Assembly (NCBI RefSeq): GCF_030408715.1
Contig: NZ_CP047202.1
Span: 582,287 to 646,286 of the forward strand
DNA: 64,000 bases
Direction of reading: 5' to 3'
Source: Corynebacterium confusum
Lineage (GTDB): Bacteria > Actinomycetota > Actinomycetes > Mycobacteriales > Mycobacteriaceae
The translations under genes were made by a program, and so were the position numbers. Below the pieces are notes generated by a model. It ran no database searches. It saw only the letters and a list, made by a program, of their open reading frames with translations, and had not been told where the DNA came from. Shown piece by piece: positions 7,112 to 15,716 of the stretch (positions are counted from its first letter, which is position 1; each line of letters begins with the position of its first letter).

Positions 7112-8392
7112 CTAGGACTGGGAGGCAGACTCGATGGCGGCCTTCATGTCCTTGGTGGCATCGTCAACGCTCTTGCCGTCGGTGATGGCGGCGTAGGCAT
7201 TGTCCTGGATGGCCTTGGAGATGGCGGTGTAGAACGGGGAGACCGGACGCGGGGAGGCGGCCTCCAGGGACTCCTTCAGGGCCGGCAGGTACGGGAACTT
7301 CTCGATGAGCTCCGAGTCATCGTAGATGGAGGACAGCACCGGCGGGAAGGAGGCCTCCGCGAAGGAGGTCTGGTTCTCCTCGTTGATGATGTACTCGATG
7401 AAGTCGCGGGCAGTGGCCTTGTACTCGGAGTTGATGTTGATGCCGTTGTTGTAGCCGCCCAGGGTGGACACGCCCACGCCGTCCTTGGCGACCAGCGGTT
7501 GGACCTCGAACTTGCCCTGGGTCTCCGGGGACTCCTCGGCGTTGGTGTACATGTACGGCCAGTTGATGGCGAAGGCGGACTTGCCCTCGGTGAACGCCAG
7601 GTTGGTCTCCTCCTCGGTGGCGGCGGTCGAATCCGGGGAGATGGTGCCGTCCTCGTAGGCGTCGACCAGGGCCTGCAGGCCCTCCTTGGCCTCGTTGGAG
7701 TCGACGGTGACGGTGCCGTCGTCGGCCAGGACCTTGCCGCCCCAGCCCTCGATGAACCCGACGGTGTTGACGGTCAGGCCCTCGTACTGCTTGAGCTGGG
7801 TGGTCAGGCAGTCGGTGTCGTCCTTCAGCGCCTCGCAGGCGGACTTGACGTCGTCGAAGGTGGACACTTCCTCGGGGGCGAGCTCCGTGTTGCGGTAGAG
7901 CAGCTGGCCGTTGGTGTTCTGCGGCAGAGCGTAGAGAGTGTCGTTGTAGGTGGCGGACTCGACGGTGGCCGGCAGCAGGCCGTCGGTGTCGACGGCCAGG
8001 TCCTCGGTCAGCGGGGCGAGCCACTGGTTGGCGGCGAAGTCGGCGGTCCAGACGACGTCGAGGGCCATCACGTCGTAGTCGGAGTTGCCGGCCTGCAGGG
8101 ACTGCACGAGGGTCTCCCGCTGGGCGTCGGCCTCACCGGCGAGCTCTTCGAGGGTGACTTTCTCCTCGGGGTGCTCCTCGTTCCACTTCTGGATGATGGG
8201 CTGGATCTTGTCCGTGTCGTTCTTGCCCATGGCGAAGGTGATGGGGCCACGGCCGTCGGTGTTCTCGGTGGCGGAACCGTCGGCGTTGGAGCTGCCGGAG
8301 TCGGAGCTGCAGGCGGTCAGCGCCAGGGCGAGGGCGGCGGTGCTTGCGATGACGGCGTTGCGCACGGTGCGCCGGGAAGGTGACTGCATCAT
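7112..8392 (-). CDS. ABC sugar importer, lipoprotein substrate-binding protein (TusE type)
   Basis: A 426-residue exported lipoprotein. The signal peptide ends in the lipobox LTAC with lipidated Cys28, followed by a Ser/Asn/Asp linker and a CUT1 solute-binding domain (VTLEELAGEADAQRETLVQS, VMALDVVWTADFA, FAINWPYMYTNA). It captures a sugar outside the membrane and hands it to the two permeases encoded downstream. AAAGG lies upstream of the ATG. It is the first gene of the operon and its upstream region faces birA, so the promoter must lie within 8393-8551. Trehalose is the likely substrate by synteny with tus of C. glutamicum; maltose or other glucosides remain possible. Confidence 0.85.
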   Translation of the reverse strand: MMQSPSRRTVRNAVIASTAALALALTACSSDSGSSNADGSATENTDGRGPITFAMGKNDTDKIQPIIQKWNEEHPEEKVTLEELAGEADAQRETLVQSLQAGNSDYDVMALDVVWTADFAANQWLAPLTEDLAVDTDGLLPATVESATYNDTLYALPQNTNGQLLYRNTELAPEEVSTFDDVKSACEALKDDTDCLTTQLKQYEGLTVNTVGFIEGWGGKVLADDGTVTVDSNEAKEGLQALVDAYEDGTISPDSTAATEEETNLAFTEGKSAFAINWPYMYTNAEESPETQGKFEVQPLVAKDGVGVSTLGGYNNGININSEYKATARDFIEYIINEENQTSFAEASFPPVLSSIYDDSELIEKFPYLPALKESLEAASPRPVSPFYTAISKAIQDNAYAAITDGKSVDDATKDMKAAIESASQS

Positions 8393-8538
8393 AGTGATTT
8401 ACCTTTCGGGAAACAGTAGGTGTATTTCAGGTTATATTCACCAACGTCCGAAAGAATAGTTTTTTGGGTTCTTGCCCCCACGCCGGGGGTAGTGGGCCCG
8501 GTACCACTCGCACCCACAGGGCAGGTGGGCCCGGCGGG

Positions 8539-8544
8539 TATTGT
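8539..8544 (+). promoter_or_regulatory. -10 box of birA (leaderless pattern)
   Basis: TATTGT followed by exactly seven bases and then the ATG of birA, so transcription would begin at the A of the start codon. No ribosome site is present, which fits a leaderless mRNA. Confidence 0.5.
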
Positions 8545-8551
8545 TTGGGTT

Positions 8552-9466
8552 ATGACTGAGCGAAACAATACTGAGCACAACGATGCCGAGTGCAATGATG
8601 CCGTGCATCCCAGCAACGATCTGGACCTGGACCGCATCCGCGCCGCGCTGTCCGGGCTTTACAGCACCGTCGACTACAAGGAACAGACGGGATCCACGAA
8701 CACGGATTTGATGGGGGCTAACGATGTCGCCGACGGCACCGTCCTCCTCGCCAACGAGCAGGTCAGCGGCAAGGGCCGCCTGGGCCGCAGCTGGGTCGCC
8801 CCGGCTAGCAAGCAGCTCATCTTCTCGGTCTTGCTGCTCCCGGATTCCCTCGAGCACCTGGGCACCCTGCCCCTGGCGGGCGGACTGGCGGTGACCGACA
8901 CCGTTGAGGGATCCGTCCTGAAGTGGCCGAACGATGTCCACATCGACGGCAACAAGCTCTGCGGAATCCTTGCCGAGGCCGGCCCGGTCGGCGCCGCTTT
9001 CAAGTCGGGCGGATTTAAGGCCGGCGAGTTCAAGGGCGTCGATGCTGAGATCAACAAGGCCGAGATCAACAAGGCCGAGGTGGCCCCCAAGACCGAGGCC
9101 GGCGCCGCCCCGAGCGCCCGCGTCGTGCTGGGCATGGGCCTGAACGTCACCCTGACCCGGGAGGACCTGCCGATTGAGAAGGCGACCTCGTTAGCGTTGG
9201 AGGGCCGCGACACAGACCGCACCCAGCTGGCGATTGACCTGCTGACCAACCTGCGCCGACGCATCGCGCAGTGGCAGAACCAGGACCCGCAGCTGATGCG
9301 GGACTACCGTGCGGTGTGCTCGTCGATTGGCCAGGAGGTGCGCTTGGAGGCGCCGACGGGTGATGTGGAGGGCATCGTCGAGGGCGTTGCCGACGACGGC
9401 CGCATCAACGTGGGCGGCGAGTACTACTCGGCCGGCGACGTGACCCACCTGCGGCCGCAGCACTAG
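8552..9466 (+). CDS. birA: Biotin--[biotin carboxyl-carrier protein] ligase
   Basis: A 304-residue enzyme that makes biotinoyl-AMP and attaches biotin to the carrier lysine of acyl-CoA carboxylases. The catalytic motif GKGRLGRSW and KWPNDVHIDGNKLCGIL are present, and a C-terminal SH3-like domain ends the protein (VRLEAPTGDVEGIVEGV). There is no DNA-binding N-terminus, so it is a group I, non-regulatory ligase. It lies near accD, as in other corynebacteria. Oddities are an Asn/Asp/His-rich head (NNTEHNDAECNDAVH) and an extra loop of about 40 residues after KLCGILAE that contains a perfect 15-base tandem duplication. The ATG at 8552 is chosen because the -10 box places the transcript start there. 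Confidence 0.9.
   Translation: MTERNNTEHNDAECNDAVHPSNDLDLDRIRAALSGLYSTVDYKEQTGSTNTDLMGANDVADGTVLLANEQVSGKGRLGRSWVAPASKQLIFSVLLLPDSLEHLGTLPLAGGLAVTDTVEGSVLKWPNDVHIDGNKLCGILAEAGPVGAAFKSGGFKAGEFKGVDAEINKAEINKAEVAPKTEAGAAPSARVVLGMGLNVTLTREDLPIEKATSLALEGRDTDRTQLAIDLLTNLRRRIAQWQNQDPQLMRDYRAVCSSIGQEVRLEAPTGDVEGIVEGVADDGRINVGGEYYSAGDVTHLRPQH
9047..9076 (+). repeat. 15-base tandem duplication inside birA
   Basis: GAGATCAACAAGGCC occurs twice head to tail and encodes EINKA-EINKA. It keeps the frame and lies in a surface loop insert, so it may vary in copy number between strains. Confidence 0.8.
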
Positions 9467-9521
9467 AAACCTCCACCGCCCCTTCGCCGCCGATGCCATC
9501 CCAGGTAAGCTTTAGGGCGTT

Positions 9522-9992
9522 ATGGGATATATGACGATGGGGCCCGGTGAGGCCAAGCGGGTCGACGTGACCGCGCCTTTCCGCACGCTCGTCTTCCCGC
9601 TGCTGGAGCTCATCCTGATTACGGGGGTGTGCTGGATAGCGATCGGCTGGCTGGACGCGCAGGGGGCGGACCTGCACCTGCACAACGCGCTGGTCGTGCT
9701 GTGGGGAGCGCTCAGCGTGTGGCGCTTCGTGCTGCCGGTGATCCGTTCTCGTCGTAAGCGGTTCATCGTCACGGACCGCCGTGTCATCGCCCGGGCGGCC
9801 CGCCTGGGTGGCCGGACGGATTCGATTCCCCTGCGCGACATCGTTGGCGCCCGGCGTCGCCGGGGCGGGATTTCGCTGGCCATCCGCGGTTACGACCAGG
9901 CGCTGTATTTCCCGGACGTGCCGAAGACTAAGAAGGTTGAGGCGGCCATCGGGGATCAGCTGCGAGCGCTGCGATCTCCCATCTGGCGCTAG
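9522..9992 (+). CDS. PH-domain membrane protein (YdbS/DUF304-like)
   Basis: A 156-residue protein with two membrane helices (LVFPLLELILITGVCWIAIG and HNALVVLWGALSVWRFVLPV) followed by a bacterial PH-like domain: RFIVTDRRVIARAARLGGRT, then SIPLRDIVGARRRR and YFPDVPKTKKVEAAI. This is the corynebacterial membrane protein regularly found between birA and purK. Its molecular role is unknown; bacterial PH-domain proteins of this type are linked to envelope functions. A second ATG nine bases in is also possible. Confidence 0.75.
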   Translation: MGYMTMGPGEAKRVDVTAPFRTLVFPLLELILITGVCWIAIGWLDAQGADLHLHNALVVLWGALSVWRFVLPVIRSRRKRFIVTDRRVIARAARLGGRTDSIPLRDIVGARRRRGGISLAIRGYDQALYFPDVPKTKKVEAAIGDQLRALRSPIWR

Positions 9993-10083
9993 TGGCCGGC
10001 TACTAGCTAATTGGGGGGTGCCGTCATGCCTGGTTTCCTGGGGTGACACGCGAGCCGCCGGCGCCGCGCTAGGATTGAAAAAC

Positions 10084-11292
10084 GTGAGTGAACAAGCTGG
10101 AAATCCCCAAGCCCATGCCCCCGGTATGCCAGTGGTCACCGTCATCGGTGACGGTCAGCTGGCGCGGATGATGCAGACCGCCGCCATCGAGTTGGGTCAA
10201 TCGCTGCGCCTGCTGGCCGGCAGCCCTGATTCGTCGGCAGCGCAGGTCTGCGCCGACGTGGTGGTGGGCGACTACACCGATTACGACGACCTGTTGCGGG
10301 CCGTCGAGGGCGCGGACGCGGTCACCTTCGACCACGAGCACGTGCCGAACAAGCACCTGGAGGCCCTCATCGGGGCTGGTTACAACGTGCAGCCGGTGCC
10401 GTCCGCTCTGGTCAACGCCCAGGACAAGCTCGTCATGCGCCGCCGCCTGCGGGAGCTAGGCGCCCCGGTCCCGGAGTTCGCCGAAATCACCAGCACTGAC
10501 GATGCCACCTCCTTCTGGGCCACCACCTCCGGCCAGGTCTGCTTGAAGGCCCGCCGCGGCGGCTACGACGGCAAGGGTGTTTGGTTTCCTTCCACCGAGG
10601 AGGAGCTGGTCAACCTGGTCAGCGAGCTCCTCGACGCCGGCACCCCGCTGATGGCGGAGAAGAAGGTCGCCCTGACCCGCGAGCTGTCCGCCCTGGTGGC
10701 GCGCACCCCGTCGGGCCAGACGGCTTCCTGGCCGATCACCGAGTCGGTCCAGCGCGACGGCATCTGCTCCGAGGCGGTCGCCCCGGCCCCCGGGCTGAGC
10801 TCTGCCCTCGAATCTCGCGCCTCCCAGCTGGGCGTCCTGGTCGCCGAGTCGCTCGGCGTCACCGGCGTCCTGGCGGTCGAGCTCTTCGCCTTCACCAACG
10901 ATGCCGGCGAGGAGGACATCGCCATCAACGAATTGGCGATGCGCCCCCACAACACCGGCCACTGGACCCAGGACGGCTGCGTGACCTCCCAGTTCGAGCA
11001 GCACCTGCGGGCCGTCCTCGACTACCCGCTCGGCTCCACGACCCCGACCGCCCCGGTCACCGTGATGGCTAACGTCTTGGGCGCCGAGGAAGATCCGGAG
11101 ATGCCGATGGCCCAGCGCGCCGTCGAGGTCCACCGCCGCTTCCCGCAGGCCAAGATCCACCTCTACGGCAAGGGCCACCGCCCAGGCCGCAAGATCGGCC
11201 ACGTCAACCTGACCGGCCAGGACGCGGAGCAGACCCGGCACGAGGCCCGCCTGGCTGCCGGCTTCCTGGTCAACGCCCGCTGGGACGACTAG
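10084..11292 (+). CDS. purK: N5-carboxyaminoimidazole ribonucleotide synthase
   Basis: A 402-residue ATP-grasp enzyme of purine synthesis that carboxylates AIR to N5-CAIR with ATP and bicarbonate. [10 protein letters not shown] is the N-terminal signature; the ATP-grasp core has [15 protein letters not shown], and [13 protein letters not shown] is the conserved metal/product loop. The next gene, purE, performs the next step. The GTG start is chosen because TAGGAT lies eight bases upstream, giving a nearly leaderless transcript, and AGGA could also serve as ribosome site; an internal ATG at 10126 is the alternative. In-frame codons further upstream overlap the preceding gene and are rejected. 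Confidence 0.92.
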   Translation: MSEQAGNPQAHAPGMPVVTVIGDGQLARMMQTAAIELGQSLRLLAGSPDSSAAQVCADVVVGDYTDYDDLLRAVEGADAVTFDHEHVPNKHLEALIGAGYNVQPVPSALVNAQDKLVMRRRLRELGAPVPEFAEITSTDDATSFWATTSGQVCLKARRGGYDGKGVWFPSTEEELVNLVSELLDAGTPLMAEKKVALTRELSALVARTPSGQTASWPITESVQRDGICSEAVAPAPGLSSALESRASQLGVLVAESLGVTGVLAVELFAFTNDAGEEDIAINELAMRPHNTGHWTQDGCVTSQFEQHLRAVLDYPLGSTTPTAPVTVMANVLGAEEDPEMPMAQRAVEVHRRFPQAKIHLYGKGHRPGRKIGHVNLTGQDAEQTRHEARLAAGFLVNARWDD

Positions 11293-11302
11293 ACCACTGG
11301 GG

Positions 11303-11337
11303 CCCAGCATCCAGCACCCAGTACCCAGCACCCAGAA
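11303..11337 (+). repeat. Heptamer repeat between purK and purE
   Basis: Five near-identical units in a row: CCCAGCA, TCCAGCA, CCCAGTA, CCCAGCA, CCCAGAA, then CCC. The tract fills most of the 76-base purK-purE spacer and ends 13 bases before the purE ribosome site. Confidence 0.75.
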
Positions 11338-11368
11338 CCCAAAACTCACCAAAGGAGTGCCCCACAGC

Positions 11369-11890
11369 ATGACCGCTACCCCAGAGAACACCCAGGCCCG
11401 CGTCGGCATCATCATGGGATCCGATTCCGACTGGCCCACCGTCGAACCGGCCGCCCAGGTGCTGGCCGAATTTGGGGTCCCCTTTGAGGTCGGCGTCGTC
11501 TCCGCCCACCGCACTCCGGAGAAGATGCTCGCCTACGCTAAGCAGGCCCACACCCGCGGCTTGCAGACCATCATCGCCTGTGCGGGCGGGGCGGCCCACC
11601 TGCCGGGCATGGTCGCGGCGGCCACCCCGCTGCCGGTCATCGGTATCCCGCGGGCCCTGAAGGAGCTCGACGGCTTGGATTCCTTGCTCTCCATCGTCCA
11701 GATGCCGGGCGGGGTACCGGTCGCCACCGTTTCCATCGGCGGCGCCAAGAACGCCGGCCTCCTGGCTGTCCGGATCCTGGGCGCGGGCGATCCCCAACTG
11801 ATCGAAAAGATGAGCAAATACCAGCAGGGCATGGCAGATTCGGTGGAGGAAAAGGACGCAAACCTCCGCCGGAAACTGCTGGGGGACTAA
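11369..11890 (+). CDS. purE: N5-carboxyaminoimidazole ribonucleotide mutase
   Basis: A 173-residue class I PurE that moves the carboxyl group of N5-CAIR to carbon 4, giving CAIR. It shows the signature [13 protein letters not shown], the catalytic SAHRTPEKM, and [14 protein letters not shown]. It is downstream of purK, in the same direction. AAAGGAG at 11351-11357 sits eleven bases before the ATG at 11369; a GTG inside the Shine-Dalgarno sequence is in frame but not credible. Length matches the family. Confidence 0.93.
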   Translation: MTATPENTQARVGIIMGSDSDWPTVEPAAQVLAEFGVPFEVGVVSAHRTPEKMLAYAKQAHTRGLQTIIACAGGAAHLPGMVAAATPLPVIGIPRALKELDGLDSLLSIVQMPGGVPVATVSIGGAKNAGLLAVRILGAGDPQLIEKMSKYQQGMADSVEEKDANLRRKLLGD

Positions 11891-11961
11891 CACGGATCCC
11901 ATTGATTTAGCCGCGGGCAGGATTCACTACCGGCTTTCACTACCGTTTCAACTAGGCCGTC

Positions 11962-13497
11962 TTAACTAGCGGCCGCAGTTTGCCTGCGGAGCTTATACCC
12001 GGCGGCCTCTTGGGCGGCGACTGATTCGTTGCATTCGACGTCGCTACTTCCGGGTCTGACGAACCCGACCCTTCCGCTTCGAGGATCCCTGGCCGCATGG
12101 CCCATGTTTCCTCTGCCATCTTGTCTATCGTTGTTGTTGACGTGATGGGAGCGGCATAACAATGTCAGATTGTGTATGTCCGTGACTCCGCCGTAGTACC
12201 AGGCCTGCAGATGGTGGACATCGCAGGCATTCGCGGCCCGGTCGCACCCAGGGTGGGAGCAAACCAGCTCGGAGGCAATCAGCGCCAGCTTCTGCATGAA
12301 GCTCGCCGTCCGCTTCGAGCGCCCCAGCGCCAGCGGCTGGAAGTCCTCGCAGTCCATAATGCAGAGGTAATCACTAGCCGCGGCCCCGAGCCGGATGATG
12401 TCCAGCGGGGTCAGCGAGTGCCCGGTGTTGGTGGGCAGCAGGGAATCCGCCTTGAGGTTCTCGAAGTCATCGACCGTGCCGGAGATGATGATGGACCCCA
12501 AGCCGGGGTGCGCCTTCTCGCGCGAGCCGAGGTATTCCTGCAGAATCGCAGTGAACTGGTCCGCCATCCGCTGGCGGTAGTTGCGCTTGTCTTCCTCCGG
12601 CGGCAGATCCGGGGCTCCCGGCCGCGTAGCGGGCGCAAAGGCCTGGCTCATCAGCGCCGCAGTGGCACCATCCAGGTAACCGCTGACGTGGACGCCGCCG
12701 TCGGCATCCGCGGGACTGAACTCCAAATGACGCTTGCGGGTGGCGGCAAACCGGTCCCGGTTGCCGTAGGGATCCCGGCTGCGCGCATTCGCCGCACGAA
12801 CCTCGCGGCGCAACCATTGAGCGAAGTCTTTCAGATTTCGCTTCTTCGCTTCATCGATGGCCTTGTTGCGCAGCTCGTTCGGGCCGGGGGTGGCGTGCGC
12901 GTTCAGGTGCTTGAGTTCGCGGTCGATGATGGACAGGTAGCGGCCGCGGAGGGCCTCCTTTTCCCGCAGCTTGCGCTGGGCCTCGGCGCGGGCCTTTTCC
13001 TCGCGTTCCCGGCGAATACGAGCCTCTTCTTCGGCCTTCTTACGGCGCTCCTCGGCCAGCTTCCGGCGTTCTTCCTCCGCCCGTGCTCCGGCCACAGCGT
13101 CCGCGTCACCCGGGGAGTCACCAGCAGCGCCCGCTTCAGCATTCTCCGGCGGGTCTGGCAAGGGCGGTAGATCCGACAGGGGAGCGGTCCCGAAGATGGT
13201 CTGCCCGTTGCAGAGCCGGTCCTTCGCCTCACCGTAGGACAGCCCCAGCCGGTTCATCAGGTAGTCCATCGCCCGCGTGGAGTTGACGTGGCGCCCGGCG
13301 TCGTCGCGTTCGGCGATGAATGCGAAGGCGGCATCGATAGTAGTGATGGTGCCGGAGAGGGCAGCGAGCTTCTCGAAATAAGGGTAGATCTCACCAAAGT
13401 ACACCGAGTCCACCTCCGTGACGGCGGCGTGCAGGCGTGAGTATGCCTGTTCGATTTCGGCTACACATTCGGCAATGGATTGAGTTGCTTTGGTCAT
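11962..13497 (-). CDS. DUF222/HNH endonuclease-domain protein (13E12-repeat type)
   Basis: A 511-residue protein. Residues 1-120 form the helical DUF222-type head, then comes a strongly charged helix (about residues 135-185, runs such as EEERRKLAEERRKKAEEE) likely to be a coiled coil, a second conserved domain, and a C-terminal HNH nuclease finger: CSHPGCDRAANACDVHHL, then GGVTDIHNLTLLCRSHH. Such proteins are common and often multi-copy in Actinobacteria; their role is unsettled, with links to mobile DNA. The ATG at 13497 is preceded by AAGGGGGG; the longer in-frame extension has no support. A second, shorter relative lies at 44932-46014. Confidence 0.8.
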   Translation of the reverse strand: MTKATQSIAECVAEIEQAYSRLHAAVTEVDSVYFGEIYPYFEKLAALSGTITTIDAAFAFIAERDDAGRHVNSTRAMDYLMNRLGLSYGEAKDRLCNGQTIFGTAPLSDLPPLPDPPENAEAGAAGDSPGDADAVAGARAEEERRKLAEERRKKAEEEARIRREREEKARAEAQRKLREKEALRGRYLSIIDRELKHLNAHATPGPNELRNKAIDEAKKRNLKDFAQWLRREVRAANARSRDPYGNRDRFAATRKRHLEFSPADADGGVHVSGYLDGATAALMSQAFAPATRPGAPDLPPEEDKRNYRQRMADQFTAILQEYLGSREKAHPGLGSIIISGTVDDFENLKADSLLPTNTGHSLTPLDIIRLGAAASDYLCIMDCEDFQPLALGRSKRTASFMQKLALIASELVCSHPGCDRAANACDVHHLQAWYYGGVTDIHNLTLLCRSHHVNNNDRQDGRGNMGHAARDPRSGRVGFVRPGSSDVECNESVAAQEAAGYKLRRQTAAAS

Positions 13498-13684
13498 GAT
13501 CTTCACCCCCCTTGAGGTGCTCGAACCTTTGTTCCTTACGACCTCAATCCTATTCACGCAATCGCCCCACGCAACCCCTATAGCAAAACTTTGTTCTAGA
13601 TGGTTATATTGTTGGTAAAACGGGGGTAACCTCTCGCAGAAATAGGCATTAACGGCGCCGAATGGGCCGGCAGATGCCCTCAAG

Positions 13685-13690
13685 TATCCT
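13685..13690 (+). promoter_or_regulatory. -10 box of the ElyC-like gene (leaderless pattern)
   Basis: TATCCT, seven bases, then ATG at 13698. The spacing puts the transcript start on the ATG and decides the start codon. Confidence 0.4.
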
Positions 13691-13697
13691 AATTCTT

Positions 13698-14222
13698 ATG
13701 TTCAAAAACGACGGCGGAGAAGCCTCCCGGCGACCATCACTTGACCCGACGGACCCCATCGTCGTCCTCGGTTCGCGCACGACCGCCGGTCGCCCCGAAC
13801 CCCTCCTTCGCGCCCGCCTCGTCACCGCCGCCCGCCTCGCCCAGGCATACCCCCAAGCCCCCATCGTGGTCAGCGGGCACGGGGAAGCGCTCCCGATGCA
13901 CAACTACCTCACCGCCCAAGGCATCGACCCGGAGCGCATCATCCTGGAACCCCTGGCAACCAGCACGAACGAAAACCTCGAAAATTCCGCGCGCCTGGTC
14001 CCCCGTGGCTCGACGATGACCGTCGTCACCAGCAACTTCCACATCTTGCGCACCCGGCTCTGGGCCTGGCACCTCAAGATTCCTATTGGCACGGTCGCCG
14101 CCCCGACCCCAAAGGGCCACAAACTACAAAATTATGCCCGCGAGCTCGCCGCGACGCCGCATTCTGCGCTGCGCATCGCTTGGCGACGCCTCCGGCACCG
14201 CCTCGAAGGCCGCCCCGACTAG
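13698..14222 (+). CDS. DUF218 (ElyC/SanA/YdcF-type) protein
   Basis: A 174-residue protein of the DUF218 family: DPIVVLGSRT, PIVVSGHGEAL, GIDPERIILEPLATSTNENL and VVTSNFHILRTRLW are the conserved blocks. Relatives act in envelope or cell-wall homeostasis (ElyC, SanA) or are of unknown activity (YdcF). Here there is no membrane anchor, so this is a soluble form. The start at 13698 is chosen from the promoter spacing; ATGs at 13662 and 13674 are in frame but lack a ribosome site. Confidence 0.75.
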   Translation: MFKNDGGEASRRPSLDPTDPIVVLGSRTTAGRPEPLLRARLVTAARLAQAYPQAPIVVSGHGEALPMHNYLTAQGIDPERIILEPLATSTNENLENSARLVPRGSTMTVVTSNFHILRTRLWAWHLKIPIGTVAAPTPKGHKLQNYARELAATPHSALRIAWRRLRHRLEGRPD

Positions 14223-14254
14223 CCCAAAACTAGCCTCAAGCAGGCCCCAAAACC

Positions 14255-15439
14255 CTAGGGTCCAGACCCCGCGCCCGGACTTCCGCGCCGGCGCCCACCG
14301 CGACGACGTCCCCCGCGGCGCCCACCCCGACGCCGCTTATTCCGCGCGCCAGCACCAGCTCCAGACTCAGCCCCAGAACCGGACCGAGAACCAGCCTCAG
14401 CACCAGACCCAGACCCCCGCGTCACCGACTCGGGCAGGCGCGACGCCGCCCGCTTGTGGGCGTCCTTCGCGGCTTCCTGCAGGGCCTTATCGATGCCCTC
14501 TGCCAGAGTGTCGCGGACCTCCTTCTGCCGGTAGGCGATGGCGCGCAGCCCCATGATGGCGATCTTGTCGGCGGCGCGGTTGAGCGGGTCGCCGGAGTGT
14601 CCCATGACGCGGCGGAAGGTGATGCTGCGCTGCCCCTGGTTGTCCTTCCAAGCTTGCTGGAAGCGGGAGAGTGCGCCCGGGTGGATGCCGCGCCAGCGCT
14701 TGCCGAGCTTGCCCTGGCCGGTGATGTAATCGACGGCGCGCAGGGCGGCCTGGCTGTCGCTCTCGATGAGGACGTCGGTGGCATCGGTGTGTACGAGGTA
14801 CTTCAGGGCCAGGGTGAGGGCCTCGAGCTCGAGCTCGTCCGTGGAGGCCTTCGTGCGGCGGGTGAGCAGCTGGTAGTCGCCGTTGCTGGCGACGAAACAC
14901 GACGCGCCCTTGATGTTGGTGTCGGAGGAGGCATCGGTGGCGATGCGGGCGGGGGTGGCATCGAAAGCGTTAGAAAAGTCGGAGAACTGCGGCCACCAGT
15001 GGGCCTCCGTGGCGGGCGGGGGAGTGGGCTTGCGCTTGGGGGACTGCCCGTTGCGTTTGCCCTGGCGCTTGGCCTTGGTTTCCTCGACGGTGCGCAGCTT
15101 GCTGGCCCGCGGGCAAGAGCGGTTGTACTCGGAGAAACTGCCCGTGACCAGGTAGCCCTGCTTCTCCAGCTCCAGGCGCAGCGCCCCGCGGCGGCGGCCG
15201 ACGTTGCACCAGACCTTCTTCTTGGCACCGTTGAAGCTGCGGATGCCGCTGATGGCGTCGTTGAGGTCGCGCATCACGGGCCCCACGGTGTCTTCCTCCG
15301 TGGTGCGCCCGGTGCGGACGAATCGCGGGCCGGGCTTGGCATCCACGGCGATGACCCACCCGTTGAGCTTGCCCTCGGCAGCGGACTTCCAGGGGATGTC
15401 CCACATGGCGATGGCCACGTGCACCGGCGCGTTGTGCAT
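14255..15439 (-). CDS. RNase H-domain protein with N-terminal extension and basic tail
   Basis: A 394-residue protein. Residues about 160-300 form an RNase HI fold with every catalytic position: Asp169 (IATDASSD), Glu204 or Glu206 (ELELEAL), Asp228 (IESDSQAA), His281 and Asp291 (GHSGDPLNRAADK). It should cut RNA in RNA-DNA hybrids. The first 150 residues are an unidentified domain starting HVAIAMWDIPWK, with a Lys/Arg/Pro linker. The last 25 residues are an Arg/Gly-rich tail (RRRGGRRGGRRRGGRRRG) that probably binds nucleic acid. Start: ATG at 15439 has AAAGG ten bases before it; an upstream ATG at 15514 is also in frame. Confidence 0.75.
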   Translation of the reverse strand: MHNAPVHVAIAMWDIPWKSAAEGKLNGWVIAVDAKPGPRFVRTGRTTEEDTVGPVMRDLNDAISGIRSFNGAKKKVWCNVGRRRGALRLELEKQGYLVTGSFSEYNRSCPRASKLRTVEETKAKRQGKRNGQSPKRKPTPPPATEAHWWPQFSDFSNAFDATPARIATDASSDTNIKGASCFVASNGDYQLLTRRTKASTDELELEALTLALKYLVHTDATDVLIESDSQAALRAVDYITGQGKLGKRWRGIHPGALSRFQQAWKDNQGQRSITFRRVMGHSGDPLNRAADKIAIMGLRAIAYRQKEVRDTLAEGIDKALQEAAKDAHKRAASRLPESVTRGSGSGAEAGSRSGSGAESGAGAGARNKRRRGGRRGGRRRGGRRRGSPGAGSGP

Positions 15440-15641
15440 TTGCGGGGTGACCTTTCGCGATCGGTAAGTACGCGATTCTGTACCTACCAGCGCGGCGAGA
15501 TCGACGGGTTCCATGCCTACTAGTAAACCGTACGGGCATCCGGGTCCGTTCCCCGGGGTAGGCACTAGCCCACCAGTCCTCACTAACCGCCGCCCCTGGG
15601 CCCCCACGATGCCCACGGGGTTAGGCGGGTGGGGTTCGCCT

Positions 15642-15681
15642 TTACAGATTGTTCAACAACCCCCTAAGATGATGCGCATCA
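15642..15681 (+). promoter_or_regulatory. Promoter and operators of the pxp-linked transporter gene
   Basis: TTACAG (15642-15647) and TAAGAT (15665-15670) are spaced by 17 bases, a good -35/-10 pair. In the spacer lies the perfect palindrome TTGTTCAACAA (15649-15659), inside the 15-mer CAGATTGTTCAACAA that recurs identically in front of pxpA. A second perfect palindrome, TGATGCGCATCA (15670-15681), covers the expected transcript start. Both are suited to repression; TTGT-n-ACAA sites are typical of GntR/FadR-family regulators, and one is encoded in this locus. Confidence 0.65.
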
Positions 15682-15716
15682 CAAACCCGTGTGACCTATA
15701 TCGCGGAGGGAAAACA

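Noticed and set aside
5826-8383. Long plus-strand frames opposite the ABC importer genes
   Set aside because: They mirror the codon bias of the real minus-strand genes and give Gly/Asp/His-rich nonsense.
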